A stretch of DNA of 64,000 bases from Paenibacillus lutimineralis. GTDB taxonomy: Bacteria > Bacillota > Bacilli > Paenibacillales > Paenibacillaceae. The notes below the pieces were generated by a model that had not been told where the DNA came from, did no database searches, and worked only from the letters and a program-made list of their open reading frames with translations. Position 1 is the first letter of the stretch. The number at the start of each line of letters is the position of its first letter. The DNA is taken from positions 6,377,501-6,441,500 of the forward strand of contig NZ_CP034346.1 in NCBI RefSeq assembly GCF_003991425.1. The letters run 5' to 3'. The translations under genes were made by a program, and so were the position numbers. Shown here one piece after another: positions 8,443 through 17,283 of this stretch.

Positions 8443-9729
8443 TCAACGCTTCAAAGTCGCTGTCTTGATTTGTTCGACCGCTTTGTTTAGAGCCGCTGCC
8501 GGATCCGCCTTATCATTCCAGATCGAAGCGAGCGCCGTGCTCACCGGCATCCATACATTTCCCATTTCCGGGATCGACGGCATCGGCGTGGAGTGTTTGG
8601 CCTGTTCCAAAAATGCAAGCGCATCCGGATTGGCCGTAATGATCGGGTCATCCGCCAAATCGTTTCGCGGAGGCAGTTGAGTCGTCATTTCAAACCGCAG
8701 CTTCAAGTTGTCTTTGCGGGTTGCATAATCAGCAAACAGCTTCGCGGCAGCCGGGTATTTCGTATACGAATTGACATATAAAGCTCTGATCCCCGAGAAG
8801 CTTACCGGATGCTGCCCGTTCGGCAGCAGCGGAAGCGGCACGACGCCGTAATCAATGCTGTCCTTGGACAAACCCGAAATGAGCCAAGGCCCGTTAATGA
8901 TAGCGGCCGTTTTTCCCTCCTGAAAGAAACCGGTAATGATGTTATCATTTAAGTCGTTGATGTTGATCGGAAGGATTGGTTTCAGCGACTGCAGGAACTT
9001 CGCCCCTTCGATCGCTCCCTCATTGTTTAAGCCGATATCGCTTGCGTCTTCTCCGTTTTTCCCGAATACGTATCCACCGTATCCGGCCAGAAACGAATAG
9101 GATTGATACAACTGCGAAACATCCCACATCAAGGCAAACTTCTTGTTGGCCGGGTCGTTGTAGTCTTTGGCAAACTTGATAATGTCCTCATAGGTTTCGG
9201 GCGCTTTAGCCATCAGCTTTTTGTTGTAGTACAGGGCGTACGTATCGATAGCCGTCGGGAAGCCATATAACACGCCCTGATACTTGACTCCGTCGATGGC
9301 GCTAGGCATAAACTCGCTTATCCTCTTCTCATCGAAAACATCATTCCCAAGCACCAATCCTGCAGCAACCGCATTTCCCAAATGATCATGCGGTGCAGAG
9401 AATACATCGGCCCCGAGTCCCGCCGGACCATCCGTCGTCAGTTTTTTCACGCTGTCTATGGCAGGAACCGCCTCCACCTTCACCTTAACACCGTACTCTT
9501 GCTCAAAGTTCTTTGAGATCGCTTTCAGATATTCCAGTTCAGGACCTTTGGACTCCCAAACTACCAGTTCGGCTCCCGGCTCTGGCTTCAACTCACCTTG
9601 GCTGACTTGCTGTTCTTCGCCGCTTTGCGGCTCGCTCACAGATGTTGTGGCTGAAGGGCCGCATCCGGTTAATAGGCTAAAGCTGACCAGACCTGCAATC
9701 ATTGTACTTAACATCGCCTTTTTTGCCAT
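8443..9729 (-). CDS. Extracellular sugar-binding lipoprotein (SBP family 1, MalE-like)
   Basis: 428 residues. The N-terminal signal peptide has a lipobox L-T-G-C at residues 20-23, so it is a membrane-anchored lipoprotein. The body is a family 1 solute-binding protein (W-E-S-K-G-P-E-L-E-Y, then G-P-W-L-I-S-G, then P-E-M-G-N-V-W). It captures an oligosaccharide and hands it to the two permeases downstream. It is the first gene of the operon; a GGAGGCGAG ribosome binding site, a strong promoter and two operators lie directly upstream. Confidence 0.9.
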   Translation of the reverse strand: MAKKAMLSTMIAGLVSFSLLTGCGPSATTSVSEPQSGEEQQVSQGELKPEPGAELVVWESKGPELEYLKAISKNFEQEYGVKVKVEAVPAIDSVKKLTTDGPAGLGADVFSAPHDHLGNAVAAGLVLGNDVFDEKRISEFMPSAIDGVKYQGVLYGFPTAIDTYALYYNKKLMAKAPETYEDIIKFAKDYNDPANKKFALMWDVSQLYQSYSFLAGYGGYVFGKNGEDASDIGLNNEGAIEGAKFLQSLKPILPININDLNDNIITGFFQEGKTAAIINGPWLISGLSKDSIDYGVVPLPLLPNGQHPVSFSGIRALYVNSYTKYPAAAKLFADYATRKDNLKLRFEMTTQLPPRNDLADDPIITANPDALAFLEQAKHSTPMPSIPEMGNVWMPVSTALASIWNDKADPAAALNKAVEQIKTATLKR

Positions 9730-9750
9730 ATTCTCGCCTCCTTGTTATAA

Positions 9751-9823
9751 CTTAATCGTTTAAGTACTGAAACGTTTAAGTTGGTTCGATACCATCATAA
9801 CTTCACTATTCTCTTTATGTCAA
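9751..9823 (-). promoter_or_regulatory. Promoter and double LacI-type operator of the sugar transporter operon
   Basis: On the minus strand, TTGACA (9818-9823), an 18-base spacer and TATGAT (9794-9799). Two imperfect copies of the CTTAAACGTTTAAG operator follow at 9767-9780 and 9751-9764, 16 bases apart (about 1.5 helix turns). The perfect copy lies upstream of the LacI gene. Confidence 0.75.
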
Positions 9824-9886
9824 TCCCTTGACGAACGCCTCAGCTCCCAGCAGCGCGGTCGCATGGCGGCGGTCCGCAATGATTTG
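9815..9886 (-). pseudogene. Short coding relic (C-terminal tail of an unknown enzyme)
   Basis: A minus frame ends K-Q-I-I-A-D-R-R-H-A-T-A-L-L-G-A-E-A-F-V, then K-G-L-T-stop. It reads like a genuine enzyme C-terminus, perhaps a sugar kinase, with nothing in frame upstream. It overlaps the -35 of the transporter promoter. Positions 9887-9984 hold nothing else I recognise. Confidence 0.3.
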
Positions 9887-9984
9887 CTTCTTTTACAGTA
9901 ACTTACCGGCAATGGCAAAGCCCTCGCCCGGGGCAGTCTAGCTTAATCTACTTGAAGCTGTTCGAGACTGAGAAGATAGATGCC

Positions 9985-10044
9985 CCCTCACGGCTCCCCC
10001 TATCACTCTAACAGCGAAATCAAAAGGCACCCATCAAGGGTGCC
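9985..10044 (+). repeat. att-like repeat, copy 2 (degenerate)
   Basis: The left arm and core are badly decayed, but the right part (TATCACTCTAACAGCGAAAT followed by the hairpin GGCACCC-atcaa-GGGTGCC at 10026-10044) matches the type A cassette end seen at 22.88 and 30.0 kb. The hairpin may also terminate the leftward operon-side transcripts. Confidence 0.5.
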
Positions 10045-10088
10045 CCGAGATATCTAATTAGCTTCACCTTATTTAACATCCGCAATCC

Positions 10089-11174
10089 TTAATCCGTATG
10101 ACTTATTTTGCTCGTTTCTTTCCGGATAATTGGAGCAATCTCCGATGCTAATAGCTCAATACTCTCAGCCACTTTGTGAAACGGTACGCCGCCGATATCC
10201 ATCTGGACAATAAAACGCTTATGCCCGAAAAGCTCGTATTGGCGAAGGATCTTCTCGACAATTTGTTGCGGGCTGCCCACGAACAAAGCCGTATCCGGAC
10301 CCGTCATATGGTCAAAATCAGCTCGTGTCATTCTAAAAGGCATTCCGCGTTGACAGTTAACATAAGACCAGTAATTGGAATAGTACGGATAAAATTCGTC
10401 CTTCGCTTGCTGGGTAGTCTTAGAGATGTACCCATGGCCCGTTACAGCTAACTTGAGCTCTTCAAAGGTATGTCCAGACGTTCTACCCGCATCGCGATAT
10501 GCATCAACAAGCGGCATAAATCGAACGGGATCGCCGCCAAGCATCGCAATAGCCATCCCGACGCCTAACCTGCCTGCGCGAGCTGCGCTTTCCGGCGTTC
10601 CCCCGACGCCAACCCATAGAGGCAGCTCTTTCTGTATAGGTCGAGGAGCAATTTCGGCATTGCTTAGTGAAGCTCGGAATTGACCGCTCCAATTCACTTT
10701 TTCCTGTTCGTTTAGTTTTAATAACAATTGCAAATGTTCGGAGAACAACTTGTCGTAATCCTTGGTGTCATAGCCGAATAGAGGGTAAGACTCCACGAAG
10801 GCTCCCCGCCCGGCGATGATCTCCGCACGCCCGTCCGAGACTAGATCCAGCGTGGCAAAATCTTCGAATAGGCGAACGGGATCTACCGTACTAAGCACGG
10901 TGGTCGCGCTTGTTAGTTTAATTCGTTTGGTGACTTGGGCAATGGCCGCCAGAATAACCGGAGGAGCAGACACGGCGTAATCCAACCGATGGTGTTCACC
11001 AATCCCGAAAACATCCAACCCTGCCTCGTCGGCCAGTTTTGCTGCCTCAACGATTTCCTTGACTCTTTTATGTGCGGTAATCGTTTTTCCGGTATGAGGA
11101 TCAGGGCCTATATCGGCAAGCGTATACAGACCGATTTCTATCCCTGAATATGGTTGTTTTTCTTTTTCCCCCAT
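10089..11174 (-). CDS. LLM-class flavin-dependent oxidoreductase
   Basis: 361 residues, bacterial-luciferase-like TIM barrel (E-I-G-L-Y-T-L-A-D-I-G near the start, G-I-G-E-H-H-R-L-D near 58, G-R-A-E-I-I-A-G-R-G near 135, W-V-G-V-G-G-T-P-E near 186). It resembles the subgroup annotated Atu2307/SP_0267-like. It uses reduced flavin to oxidise a small substrate. It is the last gene of a leftward four-gene cluster with a dioxygenase, an esterase and a DoxX protein; GGAGGCG precedes the ATG. The context suggests a role in oxidising or detoxifying aromatic or electrophilic compounds; the substrate is unknown. Confidence 0.85.
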   Translation of the reverse strand: MGEKEKQPYSGIEIGLYTLADIGPDPHTGKTITAHKRVKEIVEAAKLADEAGLDVFGIGEHHRLDYAVSAPPVILAAIAQVTKRIKLTSATTVLSTVDPVRLFEDFATLDLVSDGRAEIIAGRGAFVESYPLFGYDTKDYDKLFSEHLQLLLKLNEQEKVNWSGQFRASLSNAEIAPRPIQKELPLWVGVGGTPESAARAGRLGVGMAIAMLGGDPVRFMPLVDAYRDAGRTSGHTFEELKLAVTGHGYISKTTQQAKDEFYPYYSNYWSYVNCQRGMPFRMTRADFDHMTGPDTALFVGSPQQIVEKILRQYELFGHKRFIVQMDIGGVPFHKVAESIELLASEIAPIIRKETSKISHTD

Positions 11175-11227
11175 GTTACGCCTCCTGTCAAGCCTTGGCA
11201 GTCTGCTGTCCTCTCCAAGATCATTAG

Positions 11228-11998
11228 TTAGTTAAATTGCCAGCAGCTTAAGCTCAAGTTGCCTAATTCATAGCTACGGTGAAGCAATTTCGCTTGACGA
11301 CCTCTGTCTCCAGCCCCCATCGCCAGCAACAAGGGAATGAAGTGTTCATTCGTCGGCACAGCCTCCCCAGCGCAAGGGGCCAATTCCCTATAATGAAACA
11401 GGGCATCGAGATCCCATGCTTCCAGCTTGCTTTGCAGCCAGTTATCGAACGATTCCGCCCATTCGTCAATCCCTTCCTCATACCACTTAACCTTTCGCAA
11501 ATTATGAACGGTCCCGCCGCTGCCTATAATCAAGATATCCTGCTCCCGGAGCTCGGCCAGAGCTTTCCCGATTTGGTATTGCTGTTCATTGCTCAAATAT
11601 CGGTTTACGGAAAGCGCAACGACCGGAATATCCACATTGGGGTAGAGCAGCTTGAGGATAGACCAAGCGCCGTGGTCCAGCCCTCTTTCTTCATTCAATA
11701 CACTCTGTACACCATTCTTCGCAAACAACGCATGAATTTGTTCACTCAGGGAACGCTCCCCTTTAGCGGGATAAGTCATCTGGTATAGTTCGTCTTGGAA
11801 ACCCCCGAAATCGTAAATCGTGCTATAAGCATCGACTGCGCTGACGGTCTGCGTCGATTGCTCCCAATGCGCCGAGAAGAGTACGATTGCTTTAGGTTTG
11901 GTCGTATTCGCCGCGAATTGACCCAGAAAATCCGTATATTTATTCCTGTCCAAAACAATCGAGGGTGCCCCATGCGCGAAAAAGTAAGAAGGCATCAT
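11228..11998 (-). CDS. ygiD: 4,5-DOPA dioxygenase-like class III extradiol dioxygenase
   Basis: 256 residues, LigB superfamily. Metal-ligand-type histidines occur in H-G-A-P-S near the N-terminus, S-A-H-W-E near 45 and L-D-H-G-A-W near 107, with a late H-Y-R-E-L-A-P. The family opens catechol rings next to a hydroxyl group using non-haem iron or zinc. Its start overlaps the stop of the upstream esterase by 4 bases (ATGA type), so they are coupled. In Bacillus subtilis comparable dioxygenases (MhqO) serve quinone and catechol resistance together with DoxX-like MhqP and esterase MhqD; the same set is assembled here. Confidence 0.85.
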   Translation of the reverse strand: MMPSYFFAHGAPSIVLDRNKYTDFLGQFAANTTKPKAIVLFSAHWEQSTQTVSAVDAYSTIYDFGGFQDELYQMTYPAKGERSLSEQIHALFAKNGVQSVLNEERGLDHGAWSILKLLYPNVDIPVVALSVNRYLSNEQQYQIGKALAELREQDILIIGSGGTVHNLRKVKWYEEGIDEWAESFDNWLQSKLEAWDLDALFHYRELAPCAGEAVPTNEHFIPLLLAMGAGDRGRQAKLLHRSYELGNLSLSCWQFN

Positions 11999-12669
11999 AT
12001 GATTTTCACTCCTTTATTAGAATCCATGCCGGAATCACGACTCAACCAGCTCACGAAATCGCTTTGATTGTCCTCGGAGACGGCATGATGGGTTGGATAA
12101 AGGTTAAAGGTTAAGCGAGACGTTAAATTTCTAAAATAATTAGCGGTTTCATGGCCGATTCGAACCGGGAATACGGGGTCGAACTCCCCATGTGATATAA
12201 ACATAGATACATCTTCTACGCTATACAGCGTATATTCTGTCTTGACAAATGAAGGCACGTAACCGTTCAACGCCACGATTCCCTTCAACTGACTCCCCAT
12301 CGTTAGTGCAAGCGTCATGGACAAGATCGCGCCTTGACTAAAGCCGAGCAAATAACGTTTGGTCTCATCAATCGGGTACTTCTTCGTCACATAATGAATA
12401 AAAGCTTCCAATTGCTGAACCGCCTGGTCGAACAAATCCCGGATCGGATTGCCTAAGCTTTTCAGCTCATAAAATTGAAACCCAGCTCCCAACGTAAGAT
12501 TGCCGCGAATGCCGACAATAATAAAATCATCAGCCAACGGTTCAACTAGACCAAACATGTTTTTCTCATTTGAGCCTTTGCCATGTAGCGTGAAGATGGT
12601 CGGGTAACGTTTGTCCAGTTCCATGTTGGGGGGAAAATGAATGTCATAGTGATAAGTCGGGTCCATCAT
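11995..12669 (-). CDS. Carboxylesterase / dienelactone hydrolase-like protein (MhqD-like)
   Basis: 224 residues, small alpha/beta hydrolase. It has an oxyanion region L-H-G-K-G-S-N-E near 29, nucleophile G-F-S-Q-G-A near 115, Asp in G-E-F-D-P-V near 164 and His in T-H-H-A-V near 195, so the triad is complete. It resembles the phospholipase/carboxylesterase family that includes MhqD of B. subtilis. It lies between doxX (17 bases upstream) and the extradiol dioxygenase (4-base overlap). Probable cytosolic enzyme cleaving an aromatic ester or thiol adduct. Confidence 0.8.
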   Translation of the reverse strand: MMDPTYHYDIHFPPNMELDKRYPTIFTLHGKGSNEKNMFGLVEPLADDFIIVGIRGNLTLGAGFQFYELKSLGNPIRDLFDQAVQQLEAFIHYVTKKYPIDETKRYLLGFSQGAILSMTLALTMGSQLKGIVALNGYVPSFVKTEYTLYSVEDVSMFISHGEFDPVFPVRIGHETANYFRNLTSRLTFNLYPTHHAVSEDNQSDFVSWLSRDSGMDSNKGVKII

Positions 12670-12686
12670 AACAGTTCTCCTTCGTG

Positions 12687-13091
12687 TTAGGCATCGCGTT
12701 TTCTCCTGAATAGGTAATCGAGCGATAATGGCGAACGTTCAGCAACAATCAAATACATGGAGATAATAATAAAGCTCAGGTCTAATTCATAACCGGCCAT
12801 TTGACCGTTCCCCAGCAATCCGACGGAAGGCTTCGCCGTAAAGATCGCCCCAAGGAGCACCATTACGAACATAGCCGATACATATCGAGTGAAGATACCC
12901 ATAATCAGCATAACTCCACCTACCAGTTCGATAATTGCTACTGCATAAGCGAATACTCCGGGTACGCCTATGGAATCAAACCAAGCTTCAACATTGCTTA
13001 GTCCCATATGCAGTTTATCAATTCCGTGGGCTAGAAATAATATTCCGAGCACAACGCGGGCTATAGTGGATACAATGATATTTTTTGTCAT
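12687..13091 (-). CDS. DoxX-family membrane protein
   Basis: 134 residues with four predicted TM segments and the family signature G-I-L-F-L-A-H-G-I-D-K-L near residue 15. First gene of the leftward cluster, divergent from the XRE-cupin regulator. DoxX proteins accompany thiol- or quinone-stress enzymes (MhqP in B. subtilis). Confidence 0.85.
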   Translation of the reverse strand: MTKNIIVSTIARVVLGILFLAHGIDKLHMGLSNVEAWFDSIGVPGVFAYAVAIIELVGGVMLIMGIFTRYVSAMFVMVLLGAIFTAKPSVGLLGNGQMAGYELDLSFIIISMYLIVAERSPLSLDYLFRRKRDA

Positions 13092-13115
13092 TTATACTCT
13101 CTCCCATTATTTTTT

Positions 13116-13133
13116 ATTATCTATAAAGATAAT
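13116..13133. promoter_or_regulatory. Palindromic operator candidate between doxX and the XRE regulator
   Basis: ATTATCTATAAAGATAAT has 7-base inverted arms and lies 25 bases upstream of the doxX start in the very AT-rich divergent promoter region. It is a likely binding site for the XRE-cupin protein. Confidence 0.5.
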
Positions 13134-13239
13134 TATTTTATATTGATAATATAATGTGATAAAGGTAGCATGTCAATAGAAATATTGCTATTATAGATTT
13201 ATATTCTGTATTACAAATATTCTGAGGAGTGAATAATAA

Positions 13240-13791
13240 ATGAACATCGGCTCCAATATAAGGGCCATTCGCAAACGAAAAAACCTGACCATCGCACAAA
13301 TTTGCGAAGAAACCGGCTTGTCCCAAGGTTTCATGAGCCAGGTAGAGACGAATAAGACCTCCCCGTCTATCGCTACTTTGGAAGGAATTGCTAAAGCTTT
13401 GAGGGTTCCCTTGGCATACTTGCTGCTGCACCAAGAGGAACGTATGAGTGTTGTGCGCAAAGGCGAACGGAAGATCACAACAAGCGGGAGCGAAAAATTA
13501 AGAGTGGAGCATCTTAGCTCTACTAAGAACATGAAGATGAGGCTCGTTGAGTTGCCTCCCGGCGCTTCAACAGGAGATGCTCGGCATGCCCACGAGGGCG
13601 AAGAGATTCACGTTGTCGTAAAGGGGAAAATCTACGCCGAACAAGGAGAGGATGCGGCTGAATTCGTAGAGGGAGATTCATTCAGTTGGAATGCTTGCAC
13701 GCCTCATCTCGTGCGAAATATAAGCGAGGAGACGGCTCTGGTTCTTATCTCTGTATATACAGAAAGCGATCAGTCACAGGATTTTATATAA
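13240..13791 (+). CDS. XRE-family regulator with C-terminal cupin domain
   Basis: 183 residues. HTH_3 domain at residues 1-62 (A-Q-I-C-E-E-T-G-L-S-Q-G-F-M-S-Q-V-E) followed by a cupin (H-A-H-E-G-E-E-I-H-V-V near 115, then F-S-W-N-A-C-T-P-H). This architecture typifies repressors that sense a small molecule in the cupin barrel. It is divergent from the doxX-esterase-dioxygenase-LLM cluster and is probably its regulator. The ATG at 13240 has GAGGAG about 9 bases upstream. Confidence 0.85.
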   Translation: MNIGSNIRAIRKRKNLTIAQICEETGLSQGFMSQVETNKTSPSIATLEGIAKALRVPLAYLLLHQEERMSVVRKGERKITTSGSEKLRVEHLSSTKNMKMRLVELPPGASTGDARHAHEGEEIHVVVKGKIYAEQGEDAAEFVEGDSFSWNACTPHLVRNISEETALVLISVYTESDQSQDFI

Positions 13792-13849
13792 ATGTGAAAT
13801 ACTCCTTCCAAGCAAGACGGTACCCGCTCGGAAAAAGCACCTCCCTTAT

Positions 13850-13903
13850 TAGGGTACGATTCAGCTTAACGAGTCTACCGGCGAAAAATGCCAAAGGAGC
13901 ATG
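13850..13903 (+). repeat. att-like repeat, copy 3 (degenerate, type B end)
   Basis: Core decayed to TTATTAGGGTACGATTC, then the type B end AGCTTAACGAGTCTACCGGC and GAAAAATGCCAAAGGAGC, matching the copies at 18.8 and 41.0 kb. Confidence 0.6.
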
Positions 13904-13962
13904 GCGGGCGCATAGTTACGAGCCTTTCAATATCCAATTCTGTTTCATATATCTACAAAGAA

Positions 13963-13984
13963 AGCCGCCGAAGTAATCGGCGGC
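13963..13984. terminator. Hairpin between convergent genes
   Basis: GCCGCCGA-N5-TCGGCGGC stem between the rightward XRE gene and the leftward nfo gene. No strong T-run on either side. Confidence 0.5.
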
Positions 13985-14021
13985 ATTGGATGCTTGCCTA
14001 TGTCTGATTTCTTACAAATTC

Positions 14022-14891
14022 TCACTTTTCTATTGGTTCTGTTAATTCTCTTCTAAGTAAAGCAATTTCATGTTTATACGGAGGATTTTTGTATTTAATA
14101 GGTCCAATAGATGGGGTTTCAAGCAGTTTGGGGAGATTAGAAAGTTGAGGATGGTGAACAATATAGTCCAAGGCATGCAGGCCTATAAATCCATGTCCGA
14201 TATTCTCGTGCCGATCTTTACGGGAGCCGCGTTCGTTCTTGGAATCATTAATGTGAAGCACTTTTAACCGAGTAAGGCCAATGATACGATCGAACTGATC
14301 AAGCACGCCGTCAAAGTCATGGACAATATCGTATCCGGCATCATGAACGTGGCAAGTGTCCAGGCAAATTGAAAGACTCTCATTGTAAGTTACTCCATCT
14401 ATAATGTGAGCCAGTTCCTCAAAGCGAACACCACATTCCGTCCCTTTACCTGCCATTGTCTCTAACGAGATTTGAACCTTTTCATTCCGGGTAAGAACTT
14501 CATTAAGCCCCTCAATTATCTTATGAAGTCCCTTGCCTACTCCTTCTCCAACGTGTGATCCGGGATGCATCACAATCTGTTCCGAACCTAATGCTTCCGT
14601 CCTGTCCATTTCATCGCGCATAAAGGCAATGCTATGACTGAATACTTGATTGTTCATGGAATTTGCCAGATTGACCAGGAAAGGAGCGTGAACAACAATA
14701 TTGCTAATTCCATGCTCTTTCATATGCGCATGCCCCTCTGAAATATTGTAATCAGAGATCGGCTTTCTTTTCGTATTTTGTGGAGCACCGGTGTATATCA
14801 GGATTGTATTCGCTCCATAAGAAGCAGCCTCTTTGCTGGCTTTAAGCAACATCTCCTTGCCTCCCATGGATACGTGACTTCCGATCAGCAT
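14022..14891 (-). CDS. nfo: Deoxyribonuclease IV (AP endonuclease, Nfo)
   Basis: 289 residues, full length for the family. It hydrolyses DNA 5' to abasic sites in base excision repair. The trinuclear-zinc ligand motifs are all present: G-S-H-V-S near the start, V-V-H-A-P-F near 66, M-H-P-G-S-H-V-G near 110, [10 protein letters not shown] near 177, L-H-I-N-D-S-K-N near 214 and D-R-H-E-N-I-G-H-G near 227. It stands alone between two att-like repeats. Bacillales normally keep nfo (yqfS) in a different chromosomal context, so this may be an extra copy carried as cargo. Confidence 0.92.
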   Translation of the reverse strand: MLIGSHVSMGGKEMLLKASKEAASYGANTILIYTGAPQNTKRKPISDYNISEGHAHMKEHGISNIVVHAPFLVNLANSMNNQVFSHSIAFMRDEMDRTEALGSEQIVMHPGSHVGEGVGKGLHKIIEGLNEVLTRNEKVQISLETMAGKGTECGVRFEELAHIIDGVTYNESLSICLDTCHVHDAGYDIVHDFDGVLDQFDRIIGLTRLKVLHINDSKNERGSRKDRHENIGHGFIGLHALDYIVHHPQLSNLPKLLETPSIGPIKYKNPPYKHEIALLRRELTEPIEK

Positions 14892-15032
14892 GTATTGTCC
14901 CCCCGAACGTTAAACTGGATATTTTCAGCGTTTACGGGAAGATAAGATGTTATACATCAAGCAATAAACGACTGAAACGATGACATTCGACCCTAGTCCA
15001 CAACTCTTTATCTGGCCCTTCTCCCTAAATAT

Positions 15033-15074
15033 CGCCCTACTTATGATAAGGTTCACCTTATCATAAGTAGGGCG
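15033..15074 (+). repeat. att-like repeat, copy 4 (perfect palindrome)
   Basis: 42 bases with two exactly complementary 20-base arms around a TC centre (CGCCCTACTTATGATAAGGT on the left). A single change in the left arm (CGG to AGG) is matched in the right arm, so pairing is kept. Confidence 0.9.
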
Positions 15075-15117
15075 AAAAATCTTTAGGCACCCAAATGAGC
15101 AGTGGCTGGGTAATCGA

Positions 15118-15153
15118 AAGCCCCGACTCGCGTTGTGACGCGGGCCGGGGCTT
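15118..15153. terminator. Intrinsic terminator after the LysR gene
   Basis: Strong stem AAGCCCCGAC..CGCGT-loop-ACGCG..CCGGGGCTT just after the leftward LysR gene. Confidence 0.65.
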
Positions 15154-15161
15154 GATTTGTT

Positions 15162-16043
15162 TTAAGTCAGGTCATACGGCGGCGGAAACAAGTCAAGCGT
15201 AGTCCGAATGAACAATTTGACCGCGTGGGATGCCTCATCGATAGATGGAACTGCAAGTCGGATATCGCGATACGCATTCGGTTCAAGCTCACGCTTCACG
15301 AGCCCTGTAGGGAGGGACTTCAGCGCAAGCTCGGACAGAATGGGGAAGCCGAGACCTTCCTCTGCCATGTTTAGAGCCATGCTGACGCTCTGAACGATGT
15401 ACTTCGATTGCAGGTGAGCTCTCGCTCGTTCGAAGAGGTCTGTAATCGGCGGCTCATAGCCGGCTTTACACGTAATGAATGGCTCCGTCGAGAGCTGTTT
15501 GACGGGGACAATGGGTAGACTGCTCAGCGGGTGATCCTCTCGCAGTACGGCGAACATTTTCTCCCGATAAAGTGGAATCGTCTCCCAATCACCGTCCGGC
15601 GGAATGAGCAATGCAATGTCGATCACTCTTGTCTCCAGCCAGTTTCTCAGTTCGTCGATGCTTCCTTCATGCAGCTCGAATTCGATGCCCGGATGCTGCT
15701 TGGCAATAACACTAATAATACGTGGCAGGAAGTGAGCGGCGGCTACGGGAAAGGCTCCGACGCGGATTGTGCCAACTTGAAGTCCTTTCTCATCAGCGAT
15801 GACTTGATCGACCTTGGCGAAGGTACCGAGAATCTCACGGAACTGCACGACGATTCGCTTACCGGCTTCAGTCAATTGCACACCGCGGCGATCGCGCAGC
15901 AGCAGAGGGATATCCAGCTCCGATTCTAACGACGAGATTGCTCGGCTGACCGCGGGCTGCGTCATATTGAGTTCAAGGCCGGCTTTTGTAAAGCTCCCAG
16001 TCTCTGCGATCTTCACGAACAGCTTGATCTGTGTATATGTCAT
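15162..16043 (-). CDS. LysR-family transcriptional regulator
   Basis: 293 residues from the ATG at 16043 (M-T-Y-T-Q-I-K-L-F-V). Typical N-terminal winged helix (F-T-K-A-G-L-E-L-N-M-T-Q-P-A-V-S-R-A-I) and LysR substrate-binding domain. The start is uncertain: the strong GGAGG lies 15 bases from this ATG, while an in-frame ATT codon is spaced 6 bases from it and could be a rare start. It is divergent from the EamA transporter gene, which it most likely controls through the short intergenic region (16044-16143). Confidence 0.88.
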   Translation of the reverse strand: MTYTQIKLFVKIAETGSFTKAGLELNMTQPAVSRAISSLESELDIPLLLRDRRGVQLTEAGKRIVVQFREILGTFAKVDQVIADEKGLQVGTIRVGAFPVAAAHFLPRIISVIAKQHPGIEFELHEGSIDELRNWLETRVIDIALLIPPDGDWETIPLYREKMFAVLREDHPLSSLPIVPVKQLSTEPFITCKAGYEPPITDLFERARAHLQSKYIVQSVSMALNMAEEGLGFPILSELALKSLPTGLVKRELEPNAYRDIRLAVPSIDEASHAVKLFIRTTLDLFPPPYDLT

Positions 16044-16143
16044 AACGTGAATGATATGCCTCCTATGAAAAACATTCATTTTCATCATACCTCAATTTAG
16101 TGTATCATTCGGATGAAGCTTAACACAAGGAGAGATTTGTTAT

Positions 16144-17028
16144 ATGTCAGAGACATCGTTATCGCGTAAGCAAACGTTATTCTACTTGGCCTTCCTCATT
16201 CTTATGTGGGGAATTAACTGGCCTTTATCCAAGTATGCTCTCGAGTTTACGCCACCGCTTCTGTTTGCCGGACTTCGCACCCTCATCGGAGGAGTGCTGC
16301 TTATTATCATCGCGCTACCGCGCTGGAAGCAGCTTCGGTTTCGGGAAACGTGGCTGTATTATGTGCTGTCCGCATTCTTAAGCATCGTATTCTACTACGG
16401 CTTCCAAACAGTTGGCCTCCAATACATGCCGGCAGGCCTGTTCTCTGCGATCGTGTTCCTCCAGCCTGTGCTGCTCGGATTGTTCGCTTGGATGTGGCTT
16501 GGAGAGAGGATGTACGCGCGGAAAATGGTCGGCCTACTGCTCGGCTTCGGCGGAGTCGCCGCGATGAGCATCGGTGGATTGGAGGGAGGCATCTCCATCA
16601 TCGGCATTCTGCTCGCCTTGGGATCCGCACTAAGCTGGGCGCTTGGCACAGTCTATATCAAACGGCAGGCGGCCAAGGTCGATTCACTGTGGATGACCGC
16701 TATGCAGATCGTGATTGGAGGCATCGTCATGACGGCTTACGGCTCTACTGTCGAGAGCTGGTCAGAGGTGCGCTGGACGGCAGCCTTCTTGTACGATACG
16801 CTGTTCATCTCCGTATTCGTCATTGCGCTCGGTTGGCTCGTATACTTCAAGCTAATTGGTTCAGGCGAGGCATCGAAGGTCGCCTCGTACACGTTCCTCA
16901 TCCCGGTCGTCTCAATCATCTGCAGCATTTTGTTCCTGAATGAACATTTGACGATGAACCTCATCGTGGGCATGGTGCTTATCGTTGCCAGCATATTGCT
17001 TGTAAATATAAGGCCAAGACAGGTCTAA
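16144..17028 (+). CDS. EamA/DMT-family exporter
   Basis: 294 residues with ten predicted TM helices in two EamA repeats (W-G-I-N-W-P-L-S-K-Y at the start; A-L-S-W-A-L-G-T-V-Y-I-K-R near 160). Drug/metabolite transporter family; the substrate is unknown, often amino acids, nucleotides or toxic metabolites. It is paired with the divergent LysR regulator. AAGGAGAG precedes the ATG. Confidence 0.88.
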   Translation: MSETSLSRKQTLFYLAFLILMWGINWPLSKYALEFTPPLLFAGLRTLIGGVLLIIIALPRWKQLRFRETWLYYVLSAFLSIVFYYGFQTVGLQYMPAGLFSAIVFLQPVLLGLFAWMWLGERMYARKMVGLLLGFGGVAAMSIGGLEGGISIIGILLALGSALSWALGTVYIKRQAAKVDSLWMTAMQIVIGGIVMTAYGSTVESWSEVRWTAAFLYDTLFISVFVIALGWLVYFKLIGSGEASKVASYTFLIPVVSIICSILFLNEHLTMNLIVGMVLIVASILLVNIRPRQV

Positions 17029-17170
17029 AGTGACTTAATCGTAAAATACCGCACGCTCAACGCAGCCAAAATCATCGTCGCGAAGATTTCAGTTCTGCCC
17101 TTAAAAGTACTCTAATTCGTTGCCTCTATCCACCACGGATAGTCCCTACACCTGGTGTTTTCATGCAAAT

Positions 17171-17250
17171 TTCGCCCTACTTATGATACGGTTCTCCGCG
17201 CTATCTGTAACGGTAAGTTTTTAGGCCATCCCTTGTGGGGAATGGCCTAT
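17171..17250 (+). repeat. att-like repeat, copy 5 (type C end)
   Basis: Full core TTCGCCCTACTTATGATACG, then the type C end GTTCTCCGCGCTATCTGTAA plus CGGTAAGTTTTT. A hairpin GGCCATcccttgtggggAATGGCC follows at 17224-17248. The flank differs from types A and B although the core is identical. Nothing else is seen in 17029-17283. Confidence 0.8.
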
Positions 17251-17283
17251 TCATTACATCTAATGAACATCAAACACCTGGAC

